16,449 nucleotides of DNA, taken from NCBI GenBank assembly GCA_964353455.1, contig CAYGWP010000298.1, forward strand, positions 1 through 16,449, read 5' to 3'. The notes beneath the pieces are model-generated. The model searched no databases and was not told where the DNA came from. It saw only the letters and a list, made by a program, of their open reading frames with translations. The first letter of the stretch is position 1; each line of letters starts with the position of its first letter. Shown piece by piece: positions 1 through 6,724 of this stretch. The position numbers were made by a program, and so were the translations under genes. The DNA is from CAYGWP01 sp964353455. GTDB taxonomy: Bacteria; Planctomycetota; Phycisphaerae; FEN-1346.

Positions 1-18
1 TCGTCCCCTCACCCCCGT

Positions 19-43
19 CCCCTCTCCCACAAGGGGAGAGGGG
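19..43. repeat. C/G-rich hairpin repeat
   Basis: A perfect 10-bp inverted repeat (CCCCTCTCCC at 19-28, GGGAGAGGGG at 34-43) encloses a five-base loop. It is preceded by a CCCCTCACCCCC run. Repeats of this look are scattered through many GC-rich genomes. No T-tract follows on either strand, so I do not call it a terminator. It lies just upstream of the helicase and could end the previous transcription unit or be a dispersed repeat. Confidence 0.5.
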
Positions 44-102
44 TGAATTGCTGCCCGCGCGTGCGCGCAACCCGTGGCACGTAGTGGCCGGAGAAGTGGG
101 TC

Positions 103-2436
103 GTGGCGAAGAAAGAGGTGGGACAGTTCGACCGGTTCCTCGCGGACCTGACGGGCGAGAGGCACTACCAGCAGCAGGCGGTGTACGTGAAGTCGATGGC
201 GGCCCGCCCTGCCCGGTTCGCCGAGCCGGGAGCGGCCCTGCCGCCAGCCCTTGCGGCGGGACTTGAGGCGATGGGCATCAAGCGGCTGTACATCCACCAG
301 GCGCGGGCGCTGGACCTCGCTCGGGCCGGCAAGGACTTCGTCGTCGTCACCGGCACGGCCTCCGGAAAGACGATGTGCTACAACCTGCCGGTGCTTGAGC
401 GGCTGCTCTCTGATGCCAAGGCCAAGGCGCTCTACCTCTTTCCGACGAAGGCCCTCGCGCAGGACCAACTGGGGACCCTCACGCGCTGGGCCAAGATGCA
501 GCAGGACGCCGGCCGCGCGCTTCGCCCCGCCACCTACGACGGCGACACCCCGCAGCACAACCGCCGCAAGATCCGCACCGAGGCGAACATCATCCTCTCG
601 AACCCCGACATGCTGCACGTCGGCATACTTCCATATCATCCGCGGTGGGCATCGTTCCTCCAGAACCTGCGGTACATCGTCGTCGATGAACTCCACCAGT
701 ACCGCGGCATCTTCGGGTCGAACGTGGCGATGGTGATGAGGCGTCTTGCCCGCGTGTGCGCCCATTACGGGAGCCGGCCGCAGTTCATCCTCGCCAGCGC
801 GACCATCGCCAACCCCGGCGACCTCGCGGAGGCCGTCATCGGCCGGCCGTGCGAGACGGTTGATGCCGACGGCAGCCCTCGCGGGCCGCGGCTGTTCGTC
901 CTGTGGAACCCGCCGCCGCTTGGCGTCGATGGCCTGGCCCGCCGCAGCGCCGCCATGGAGGCGACGGACCTCCTCTGCCGCCTGGTCGAGCGCGGCGTCC
1001 AGACCATCGTGTTCACGAAGGCCCGCGTGGTGGCGGAACTTGTGTACCGCTACGCGCGGGAGCGGCTGGAGCGGACGAACAAGGCCCTGGCCGACAAGGT
1101 GCGGGCGTATCGCGGCGGGTACCTGCCCGAGGAACGGCGGGCAATCGAGCAGGCGCTCTTTACGGGCAAACTCCTCGGCATCGCATCCACGAACGCGCTG
1201 GAACTCGGGATCGACGTAGGCACGCTCGACGCATCCATTCTGCTCGGGTTCCCCGGGACTATCGCCTCGACGTGGCAGCAGTCGGGGCGGGCGGGCCGCG
1301 GACGCGAGCAGGCGCTGACGGTCCTCGTGGCGTACAACGACCCGATCGACCAGTATCTTATGCACCATCCGGAATACTTTTTCGGCCGGCCGGTGGAGCA
1401 CGCCGTCATCGACCCGCAGAACCCGTACATCCTTGCGAACCACCTGGGATGTGCGGCATCGGAGTTGCCGCTCGCGCCGGAGGACGCCGCCCTCTTCGGC
1501 CCGCGCGCGGGCGAGGTGGCCGAGATCCTGGCCGAGGGCGGAGACCTGACGCGGATCGACGACCGGCATTACTGGTCGAGGCCGGAATCGCCCTCGCAGA
1601 AAACCCATCTCAGGACGATCTCGAACGACACGTTCAGCATAGTGAGAACCGACGCCGCGAAGAACGAGGTCATCGGCCAGGTCGATTCCATCAGCGCTCC
1701 GGAACTGGTTTACCCCGGCGCAATCTACCTGCACGAGGGCGAGAGTTACCAGGTCCGGCAACTCGACTTCGAGGGAAAGGTGGCGTACGTCGCGCGTGCC
1801 GACACGGACTACTACACTCAGCCTGTGCTGGCCGACAAGTGCAAGGTCCGCCGCGAGGACCGCCGCAGGCGCGCAGCGGGCCTGACGGCCTGTTTCGGCG
1901 AACTCACGGTGACCTGGGCCACGGTGGCCTTCAAGAAGATCAAGTTCTATACAAACGAGAATATCGGCCAGACGGCCCTCGACCTGCCGAGCCAGACGCT
2001 CGAGACCACCGGCCTCTGGATGATGGTGGACGATGAGGTCCTGGAGGACCTTCGGGGGGCGGGCCTCAAGGCGGTGGAAGGACTCGTGGGCGTCCGGAAC
2101 CTCGCGCTGGTGTGCCTGCCGATGCTGGCGATGTGCGACCGGCGGGACCTCTCGGGCATCGTCGAGAGTTCCAACACCGGCCGGCCCACCGCCTTCATCT
2201 ACGACCGGTACCTGGGCGGCCTCGGGTTCGCCGAGAAGGGTTACGAGATGCTCGGCGACCTCCTGGAAATGTGCCGCAGGCTGGTCGCGGAGTGCCCGTG
2301 CGAGTCGGGGTGCCCGAGTTGCGTTGGGCTGGCGAACCTGAGGCCCCCCGTCCACCAGGACCCGGACCTCTCGCATGGATATGCGATACCGTCGAAGGAG
2401 GCGGCCGTGGCGCTGCTGGGACGGCTGCTCAAGTAG
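103..2436 (+). CDS. DEAD/DEAH-box helicase with C-terminal Cys4 (DUF1998) domain, YprA/MrfA-Hrq1 type
   Basis: The 777-residue protein has a full superfamily 2 helicase core. Walker A is GTASGKT at residues 84-90, motif II is DELH at 195-198, motif III is SAT at 232-234, and motif VI is QQSGRAGR at 392-399. The C-terminal third ends with four cysteines, C731, C733, C737 and C740 (CPCESGCPSC), the zinc-binding MZB/DUF1998 signature. Length and domain order match Bacillus YprA (MrfA) and fungal Hrq1, which are 3'-5' DNA helicases. MrfA acts in repair of mitomycin-type damage, so a cytoplasmic DNA-repair role is likely by family. The start is GTG at 103, with GGAGAAG at 90-96 as ribosome binding site. 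The gene stands alone; a hairpin pair follows its stop. The specific substrate is not shown by the sequence. Confidence 0.93.
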   Translation: MAKKEVGQFDRFLADLTGERHYQQQAVYVKSMAARPARFAEPGAALPPALAAGLEAMGIKRLYIHQARALDLARAGKDFVVVTGTASGKTMCYNLPVLERLLSDAKAKALYLFPTKALAQDQLGTLTRWAKMQQDAGRALRPATYDGDTPQHNRRKIRTEANIILSNPDMLHVGILPYHPRWASFLQNLRYIVVDELHQYRGIFGSNVAMVMRRLARVCAHYGSRPQFILASATIANPGDLAEAVIGRPCETVDADGSPRGPRLFVLWNPPPLGVDGLARRSAAMEATDLLCRLVERGVQTIVFTKARVVAELVYRYARERLERTNKALADKVRAYRGGYLPEERRAIEQALFTGKLLGIASTNALELGIDVGTLDASILLGFPGTIASTWQQSGRAGRGREQALTVLVAYNDPIDQYLMHHPEYFFGRPVEHAVIDPQNPYILANHLGCAASELPLAPEDAALFGPRAGEVAEILAEGGDLTRIDDRHYWSRPESPSQKTHLRTISNDTFSIVRTDAAKNEVIGQVDSISAPELVYPGAIYLHEGESYQVRQLDFEGKVAYVARADTDYYTQPVLADKCKVRREDRRRRAAGLTACFGELTVTWATVAFKKIKFYTNENIGQTALDLPSQTLETTGLWMMVDDEVLEDLRGAGLKAVEGLVGVRNLALVCLPMLAMCDRRDLSGIVESSNTGRPTAFIYDRYLGGLGFAEKGYEMLGDLLEMCRRLVAECPCESGCPSCVGLANLRPPVHQDPDLSHGYAIPSKEAAVALLGRLLK

Positions 2437-2451
2437 CAACAGTGCCATTTG

Positions 2452-2543
2452 GCGCGGCGGGTCTCCCGACCCGCCGCGCAAACCGGGTTTTCGACCGCGC
2501 CAACGCGGCTTCGTCGCGCGGTGGGTCGGGAGACCCACCGCGC
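2452..2543. repeat. Paired-hairpin palindromic repeat, family A, copy 1
   Basis: Two perfect hairpins with 12-bp arms are separated by 36 bases. The first is GCGCGGCGGGTC / TCCC loop / GACCCGCCGCGC (2452-2479). The second is GCGCGGTGGGTC / GGGA loop / GACCCACCGCGC (2516-2543). The second is an inverted copy of the first with one compensated base-pair change in each arm, so the tetraloops TCCC and GGGA are complementary. The element fills most of the 150-bp gap between the helicase and the lipoprotein gene. A second copy lies at 6725-6883. It could also stabilise or end the helicase mRNA, although no U-tract follows. Confidence 0.85.
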
Positions 2544-2586
2544 AAAGGCCTAAGTGGCGCTTTAATGGTAGAAAGGACGTGCCCGC

Positions 2587-3036
2587 ATGCGACTGCACGC
2601 GGTCTGTGTGATGGCGATCGGCGTGCTTCTTGCCGCCGGGTGCACGCAGCAATTCTATCCGGGACCGGCGCAGGGGCGCGCCGAGGTGGCCGTCATCAGC
2701 CCGGGGCCGGATGTGGTCTTCCGCACGGTCGATGGCAACACCTGGACGCCGTACGGGGCGCGGATCCTCCTCAGGTCGCCCGTTGAAGTGCTGCCGGGGA
2801 GGCACACGATTCGCGTCCTCTGCATCTGGAAGATCGGGCGGCAGGGGCTCTTCCGGGACATCTACGTGCGGTCGGAGCCGGCGGACCTCGTGTTCGAGGC
2901 CGAGGCCGGGCACGAGTACATCGTCATGCGTCAGGCGGAGGACCGGCTGCGGCCGGGGACGATCGTCCTTCTCGACAAGACCGCGCCGCGGACCGTGACG
3001 GCGAGGAAGTGCATTCCGGACTACGCCGTGCCGTGA
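2587..3036 (+). CDS. Small lipoprotein of unknown function
   Basis: The 149-residue product begins with a lipoprotein signal peptide: MRLH, a hydrophobic stretch, then the lipobox LAAGC with Cys19 as the predicted lipidated residue. The mature part is about 130 residues and looks like a small beta-rich domain, for example the segment VEVLPGRHTIRV around 77-88, which resembles PEGA-like or carbohydrate-fold segments. No catalytic motif is visible. The ATG at 2587 has AAGGA at 2573-2577 as ribosome binding site. The gene sits between the helicase and a toxin-antitoxin-like pair, and neither neighbour hints at a function. Membrane anchoring is well supported; the role is unknown. Confidence 0.8.
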   Translation: MRLHAVCVMAIGVLLAAGCTQQFYPGPAQGRAEVAVISPGPDVVFRTVDGNTWTPYGARILLRSPVEVLPGRHTIRVLCIWKIGRQGLFRDIYVRSEPADLVFEAEAGHEYIVMRQAEDRLRPGTIVLLDKTAPRTVTARKCIPDYAVP

Positions 3037-3081
3037 GGCGGCCCCTTTCGCAGTCGCGCTGCGGCGCCTGCGGCTTTTCGG

Positions 3082-3113
3082 TTGACTTGTGCGGCCCGCT
3101 TGTCGAGTATCAT
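3082..3113 (+). promoter_or_regulatory. Possible promoter of the MNT/HEPN operon
   Basis: TTGACT (3082-3087) resembles a -35 box and TATCAT (3108-3113) a -10 box. The 20-base spacing is longer than the usual 16-18. TATCAT also serves as the -10 of the better promoter at 16252-16280. Another spacing or register remains possible. Confidence 0.4.
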
Positions 3114-3152
3114 ACATAGAAGAACAGGCCGGCATGTAAGCGAGATTCGTCT

Positions 3153-3485
3153 ATGGCGGGGTTGAACGAACGCGAGAGCGCAGCGGTGCAGGACCTGGCG
3201 GACCGACTGCGGAAGCGCCTGGGCAAGCGGCTGGTCGAAGTGCGGCTGTACGGGTCGAAGGCGCGGCGGACCGACACGGCAGAATCAGACGTTGATTTGT
3301 CGGTGGTGGTTCTCAGACACACACCGGCCATACGCACCGAGGTTTTTGAGGAGGTCTCGGCGGCCATGATCGCTCACGACGTGTTCCTGGACGTGCACAT
3401 CAGCGATCCTCGGCACCTGAAGCGGCTGCGAGATATCGGTTCGCCATACGGAAGACGCCTCCAACAGGAAGGAATCCTCCTTTGA
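3153..3485 (+). CDS. MNT-type nucleotidyltransferase (antitoxin-like)
   Basis: The 110-residue protein carries the minimal nucleotidyltransferase signature YGSKAR (33-38) followed by SDVDLSVVV (45-53). Asp46 and Asp48 are the expected metal ligands, and Asp80 in the later strand FLDVHI is a likely third. In characterised MntA/HepT pairs, the MNT protein neutralises its HEPN partner by transferring AMP groups to it. The next gene overlaps by 4 bp and encodes a HEPN protein, which supports that pairing. The ATG at 3153 has only a weak ribosome binding site. A start-stop ATGTAA lies 14 bases upstream (3134-3139). Function on the actual partner is inferred from family and context. Confidence 0.88.
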   Translation: MAGLNERESAAVQDLADRLRKRLGKRLVEVRLYGSKARRTDTAESDVDLSVVVLRHTPAIRTEVFEEVSAAMIAHDVFLDVHISDPRHLKRLRDIGSPYGRRLQQEGILL

Positions 3486-3868
3486 ACTACGCGGAGGTGG
3501 CAATTGGCGCCGCCAGGCAGGCGCTTGCCGAGGCCGAATCGCTGCTTAAGTCGGGTTTCGCCCGCGGTGCCGCGGCGCGGGCCTACTATGCCATGTTCTA
3601 TGCCGCCACCGCGCTGCTGGCCAAGGAAGGAAAGGACTTCATCAAACACCGGGCACTTCTGGCGGCCTTTGGCATGGAACTGGTGCAGACCGGGAAGGTG
3701 CCGGCCAAGTACCATCGCATGCTGATCGACGCGTTCGAACTGCGCCTGGACGCCGACTACGATCTGGAGGCGCAGGTTGACTTGGAGCACGCCCACCAGG
3801 TCTGCGAGGAAGCGCGTGATTTCGTCGCCATGGCGGGCGACTACCTCTCGCGCCCGCCCGCAGGATAA
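3482..3868 (+). CDS. HEPN-domain protein (toxin-like partner of MNT)
   Basis: The 128-residue, mainly helical protein contains the HEPN segment RAAYYAMFYAATALL-like (RAYYAMFYAATALL at 33-46), a conserved-looking H56 and a YHRMLIDAFELRLDADY segment. It starts with TTG at 3482, and this codon overlaps the MNT stop codon (TTGA), so the two are translationally coupled. The classical Rx4-6H ribonuclease motif of HepT toxins is not evident. The protein therefore either belongs to a HEPN subgroup with another active site or acts as a binding scaffold. In family terms this is a HEPN/MNT toxin-antitoxin-like module; toxicity itself is inference. Confidence 0.85.
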   Translation: MNYAEVAIGAARQALAEAESLLKSGFARGAAARAYYAMFYAATALLAKEGKDFIKHRALLAAFGMELVQTGKVPAKYHRMLIDAFELRLDADYDLEAQVDLEHAHQVCEEARDFVAMAGDYLSRPPAG

Positions 3869-4042
3869 GAAGTGAGCCGGCCGAGATCGCCGTTGTCCCG
3901 ACCGGCTCTAATCCATCGCCGCCCGGGGGGATTGAGCGACGACGGACATTCGATTTTCGGTGGTCGGCTCTGCCGTTCTCCCTGCCGGCCTTCTTGCCCG
4001 TCAATAGATTATTCGCAGTCACCAACTGTCTGGTCAAGGGCG
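3869..4042. other. Gap with no supported gene
   Basis: I see no credible gene here. A 7-bp inverted repeat, GAGCCGG (3874-3880) with CCGGCTC (3902-3908), starts six bases after the HEPN stop codon. It could be a weak transcript end, but no T-tract follows. The open frames that cross this stretch have low-complexity Arg/Pro/Ser composition and no ribosome binding site. Confidence 0.5.
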
Positions 4043-4096
4043 AAAAAAGGAAGCCCCCCCGAAAATGCCGCGGGGCGCCCCCGCGGGGACGCCCCG
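4043..4096 (-). terminator. Probable intrinsic terminator of the micro-ORF
   Basis: Read on the minus strand, CGGGGCG (4090-4096) and CGCCCCG (4071-4077) form a strong hairpin whose loop is itself C/G self-complementary. An alternative stem, CCCCG with CGGGG, closes around CGGCATTTT and is followed by GGCTTCC and then six T residues (4043-4048). It lies 25 bases past the stop of the 18-residue ORF, where a terminator is expected. Confidence 0.65.
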
Positions 4097-4121
4097 AGAA
4101 TTCATCCAATGCTCGACGTGC

Positions 4122-4178
4122 TTACTTCTTCGGCGCCGGCTTTTTCTTCTTGTCCTGACATCCGCAAGTTCCGCACAT
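4122..4178 (-). CDS. 18-residue Cys/Lys peptide with HypB-like CxxCGC metal-binding start
   Basis: The peptide reads MCGTCGCQDKKKKPAPKK. Cys2, Cys5 and Cys7 have the spacing of the CxxCGC motif at the N-terminus of HypB, which binds nickel tightly. The tail is lysine- and proline-rich. Three signals support real expression despite the small size. A GGAGG Shine-Dalgarno (4186-4190) lies 7 bases before the ATG. A TTGCGG-17-TATAAT promoter (4226-4254) lies upstream, giving a leader of about 40 bases. A hairpin with a T-tract (4043-4096) follows the stop. It is transcribed divergently from the EboB-like hydrolase. I cannot assign a function; a metal-binding or redox-sensing peptide is the natural guess. 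A regulatory leader is less likely because nothing follows it in its transcript. Confidence 0.7.
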   Translation of the reverse strand: MCGTCGCQDKKKKPAPKK

Positions 4179-4225
4179 GGCCAGTCCTCCGCTAAAGGGT
4201 CCACGGGTTACCACCTCACTTAAGG

Positions 4226-4254
4226 ATTATAGACGCGCCGGCCCGTCTCCGCAA
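4226..4254 (-). promoter_or_regulatory. Promoter of the micro-ORF
   Basis: On the minus strand, TTGCGG (4249-4254) is followed by a 17-base spacer and a perfect TATAAT (4226-4231). The start of transcription would fall near 4219. The same hexamers and spacing recur at 14232-14260. Confidence 0.8.
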
Positions 4255-4262
4255 GCGTTTCC

Positions 4263-4291
4263 TTGATTTGCGGGGGCCGCTGCCTTATGAT
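4263..4291 (+). promoter_or_regulatory. Promoter of the EboB-like hydrolase / phosphohexomutase operon
   Basis: TTGATT (4263-4268), a 17-base spacer and TATGAT (4286-4291) form a good sigma-70-type promoter. Transcription would start near 4298, about 40 bases before the ATG at 4338. This places the in-frame TTG at 4263 inside the promoter and argues against it as a translation start. Confidence 0.75.
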
Positions 4292-4337
4292 GTTTTTTTC
4301 GGCAAGCCGGCATGGGATACTCAGCGAGGAGCCGCCA

Positions 4338-5132
4338 ATGCGGATCATCGACCCGCACATTCACATGCAGAGCCGTACGACGGACGACTATCGCCTGATG
4401 GCCGAGGCCGGCATCGTCGCCGTCTGCGAGCCCTCCTTCTGGCCGGGCGCCGACCGCAAGTACGCAGAAAGCCATCTGGACTACTTCAACATCCTGACGA
4501 CGTTCGAGCCGGTCAGGGCGGCCAAGCGCGGCATTCTGCATTACACCTTCCTCGGCGTCAACCCGAAGGAATCTGAGAACGTCGAACTGGCCGAGAAGGT
4601 GCTGGAGGGGATCGACGAGTACCTCGCGCGGCCGACGGCCCTCGGGATGGGCGAGATCGGACTCAACAAGAACACCGAGAACGAGACGCGGATGCTCCGG
4701 CGGCAACTTGAGATGGCCGCCGAGCGCAAGGTCCTCTGCATCATCCACACGCCGCACGGCGAGGCGAAAGTGCGCGGCACGGAGATCATCGCCGACGTGA
4801 TCCGCGAGGTTGACCCGCCGCGGAACCTGGTCGTCATCGACCACTGCACCGCACAGACGCTCCAGACCGCCCGCGCCACCGGATGCTGGACCGGCCTGAC
4901 GGTCTATCCGGGCAAACTGTCGCCGGAAGAGGCGGCAGTCCTGATCCGCGACCGCGGCCCGGAGCGGATGCTCGTCAACTCATCGGCCGACTGGGAAGAC
5001 AGCGACTCGCTGGCGGTGCTCGTCACGATCGGCGTCATGCGGGAGATGTTCCTGCCGGAGAGCCTCATCGAGCGGGTCGTCTGGCACAACCCGTGCGAGT
5101 TCCTCGGGCAGAGCGCGAAGTTCAAGGTCTAG
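4338..5132 (+). CDS. TatD-family metal-dependent hydrolase, EboB-like
   Basis: The 264-residue protein starts MRIIDPHIHMQSRTTDDY. The HxH motif (H7, H9) is the amidohydrolase/TatD metal site on strand 1. Glu106 (GMGEIG), His137 (IIHTPH), His169 (VIDHC) and Asp218 (SSADWEDSD) supply the remaining expected ligands and catalytic acid. The N-terminal wording, with a D-P-H-I-H start, an SRTTDDY stretch and a later GVNPKE, recalls EboB of the ebo gene cluster, which helps move a metabolite precursor to the periplasm in cyanobacteria. No other ebo genes are seen. The ATG at 4338 is chosen because GAGGAG (4326-4331) precedes it and because the upstream TTG overlaps the promoter. The phosphohexomutase follows after 25 bases. 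The substrate is unknown. Confidence 0.85.
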   Translation: MRIIDPHIHMQSRTTDDYRLMAEAGIVAVCEPSFWPGADRKYAESHLDYFNILTTFEPVRAAKRGILHYTFLGVNPKESENVELAEKVLEGIDEYLARPTALGMGEIGLNKNTENETRMLRRQLEMAAERKVLCIIHTPHGEAKVRGTEIIADVIREVDPPRNLVVIDHCTAQTLQTARATGCWTGLTVYPGKLSPEEAAVLIRDRGPERMLVNSSADWEDSDSLAVLVTIGVMREMFLPESLIERVVWHNPCEFLGQSAKFKV

Positions 5133-5157
5133 CCCCGTCCGGGATGGAGGAAACGAA

Positions 5158-6699
5158 GTGTCCAACGGTTCATCGGATGAGCGCCGGTGCCCGGATGAGA
5201 AGTACGGCATCAGCGAGGCGGTCTGCCGCGGGCGCATCGTCCGGCACTACCCGAAGTGCAAGGAATGCAAGTGGCGCGACGCCACCGCCGATGCCGCGGC
5301 CGCACCGAACGACCCGCCCGTGGACCTCGACGCGATCTTCAAATCATACGACATCCGCGGCCTCGCGGGTTCCGAAATCCATAACACCCTCGCCTGGAAG
5401 ATCGGCTGCGCCACGGCGACGCATCTGCTGGGCCAACTGGGGCCCGAAGGCCGCGCGCGGCCGCAGGACCAGTGGATCGTCGTCGGCCACGACATGCGCC
5501 CCACGAGCGAAGGCCTCGCGCGGGCCGCCCTGGAGGGCATCCGCGCCACCGGCGTCGGCGGCATCGACATCGGGCAGGTCGAGACCCCGGCCGTCTATTT
5601 TGCCGTCGGAAGCATGAAGACCCTCGGCGGCATCCAGGTCACCGCCAGCCACAACCCTGTCGAGTACAACGGTTTCAAGGTCACGGGCCCCGGCTGCGTT
5701 CCGCTCGGCATGGGGTCGGGCCTGGAGAAGATCAAGGCGATTGCGGCGGGCCTGACGGACACGGGCCTTGCGCCGCTGGGCGGCCTGCGGCAGGACGACA
5801 TCTCGAGCGGCTACATCCAGCACATCCGCAAGTTCACCGGCCCTATCCGGCCCATGAAGATGGTGCTGGATTGCTCGAACGGCATGGCCTCGAAATGGGT
5901 GCCCAGCCTGCTGCGCGACGTGGGCGTGGAACTTGAGCCGCTGAACCTCGAGCGCGCCGGCCGGTTCAAGCACGAGCCGAACCCGCTGAAAGAGGCGGCG
6001 CTGGAGGAACTCAAGACCCGCGTCCGCGCGACCGGGGCGGCGCTCGGGGCGTGCTTCGACGGCGATGCCGACCGCGTGGGATTCGTCGATGAGAACGGCG
6101 ACACGATCCCGAACGACCTCGTCACGGCCCTGCTGGCGCCGCTGTTCCTTGCGAAGGAAAAGGGCGCGACGATCGTCTATGACCTGCGGTCCAGTTGGGC
6201 GCTCAAGGAGGAGATACTGGCCCACGGCGGCGTGCCGCGCCGCGAAAAGGTCGGACACAGCCACATGAAGGCCGCACTCAGGGAGACCCGGGCGCCATTC
6301 GGCGGCGAACTCTCCGGCCATTACTATTATCGAGATAACTATTACTGTGATTCCGCCATCATCACGCTCATGAAGGTCCTCGCGGTCCTCTCGGCGCACC
6401 CGGACGAGCCGCTGAGCACCCTCATCAGGCCGCTGCGGCGATACGTTACCACGGGCGAGGTCAACTTCGAGATCGAGGACAAGAAGGAGATGATCAAGCG
6501 CCTCGCACAGACCTTCTCGGACGGAAAGATCGATTTCCTCGACGGCGTCACCGTCGAGTACCCCGACTGGTGGTTCAACGTGCGGCCCTCGAACACCGAG
6601 CCGCTCCTGAGGCTCACGCTGGAGGCGCGGACGGCGGACTTGAAGGACGAGATGTTCGAGAAACTCGTCTCGATCCTGGGCGAACCGTCGGAGCATTAG
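5158..6699 (+). CDS. Phosphoglucomutase/phosphomannomutase with N-terminal Cys4 extension
   Basis: The 513-residue enzyme has all alpha-D-phosphohexomutase signatures. The catalytic serine loop is TASHNP (162-167, Ser164), the Mg site is DGDADR (301-306), the sugar loop is GGELSGH (382-388), and the phosphate loop is RPSNTEP (476-482). It should interconvert hexose 1- and 6-phosphates (glucose or mannose) in the cytoplasm, feeding nucleotide-sugar and polysaccharide synthesis. The core begins near residue 58 (DAIFKSYDIRGL). In front lies an unusual extension with Cys11, Cys23, Cys34 and Cys37, which looks like a small zinc-binding module. Start GTG 5158 has GGAGG at 5147-5151 nearby. It is probably co-transcribed with the TatD-like gene. 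Glucose versus mannose preference cannot be read from sequence. Confidence 0.93.
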   Translation: MSNGSSDERRCPDEKYGISEAVCRGRIVRHYPKCKECKWRDATADAAAAPNDPPVDLDAIFKSYDIRGLAGSEIHNTLAWKIGCATATHLLGQLGPEGRARPQDQWIVVGHDMRPTSEGLARAALEGIRATGVGGIDIGQVETPAVYFAVGSMKTLGGIQVTASHNPVEYNGFKVTGPGCVPLGMGSGLEKIKAIAAGLTDTGLAPLGGLRQDDISSGYIQHIRKFTGPIRPMKMVLDCSNGMASKWVPSLLRDVGVELEPLNLERAGRFKHEPNPLKEAALEELKTRVRATGAALGACFDGDADRVGFVDENGDTIPNDLVTALLAPLFLAKEKGATIVYDLRSSWALKEEILAHGGVPRREKVGHSHMKAALRETRAPFGGELSGHYYYRDNYYCDSAIITLMKVLAVLSAHPDEPLSTLIRPLRRYVTTGEVNFEIEDKKEMIKRLAQTFSDGKIDFLDGVTVEYPDWWFNVRPSNTEPLLRLTLEARTADLKDEMFEKLVSILGEPSEH

Positions 6700-6724
6700 T
6701 ATTACATCGCTGGATTCATACTCT

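Noticed and set aside
3642..4109. 155-residue minus-strand open frame downstream of the micro-ORF
   Set aside because: It overlaps the HEPN gene in antisense and starts within the probable transcript end region. It has low-complexity Arg/Pro/Gly composition and no ribosome binding site.
4263..4337. Upstream TTG start extending the TatD-like protein by 25 residues
   Set aside because: The TTG is the first part of the -35 box, and the conserved N-terminus MRIIDPHIH begins at the ATG at 4338 with its own ribosome binding site.
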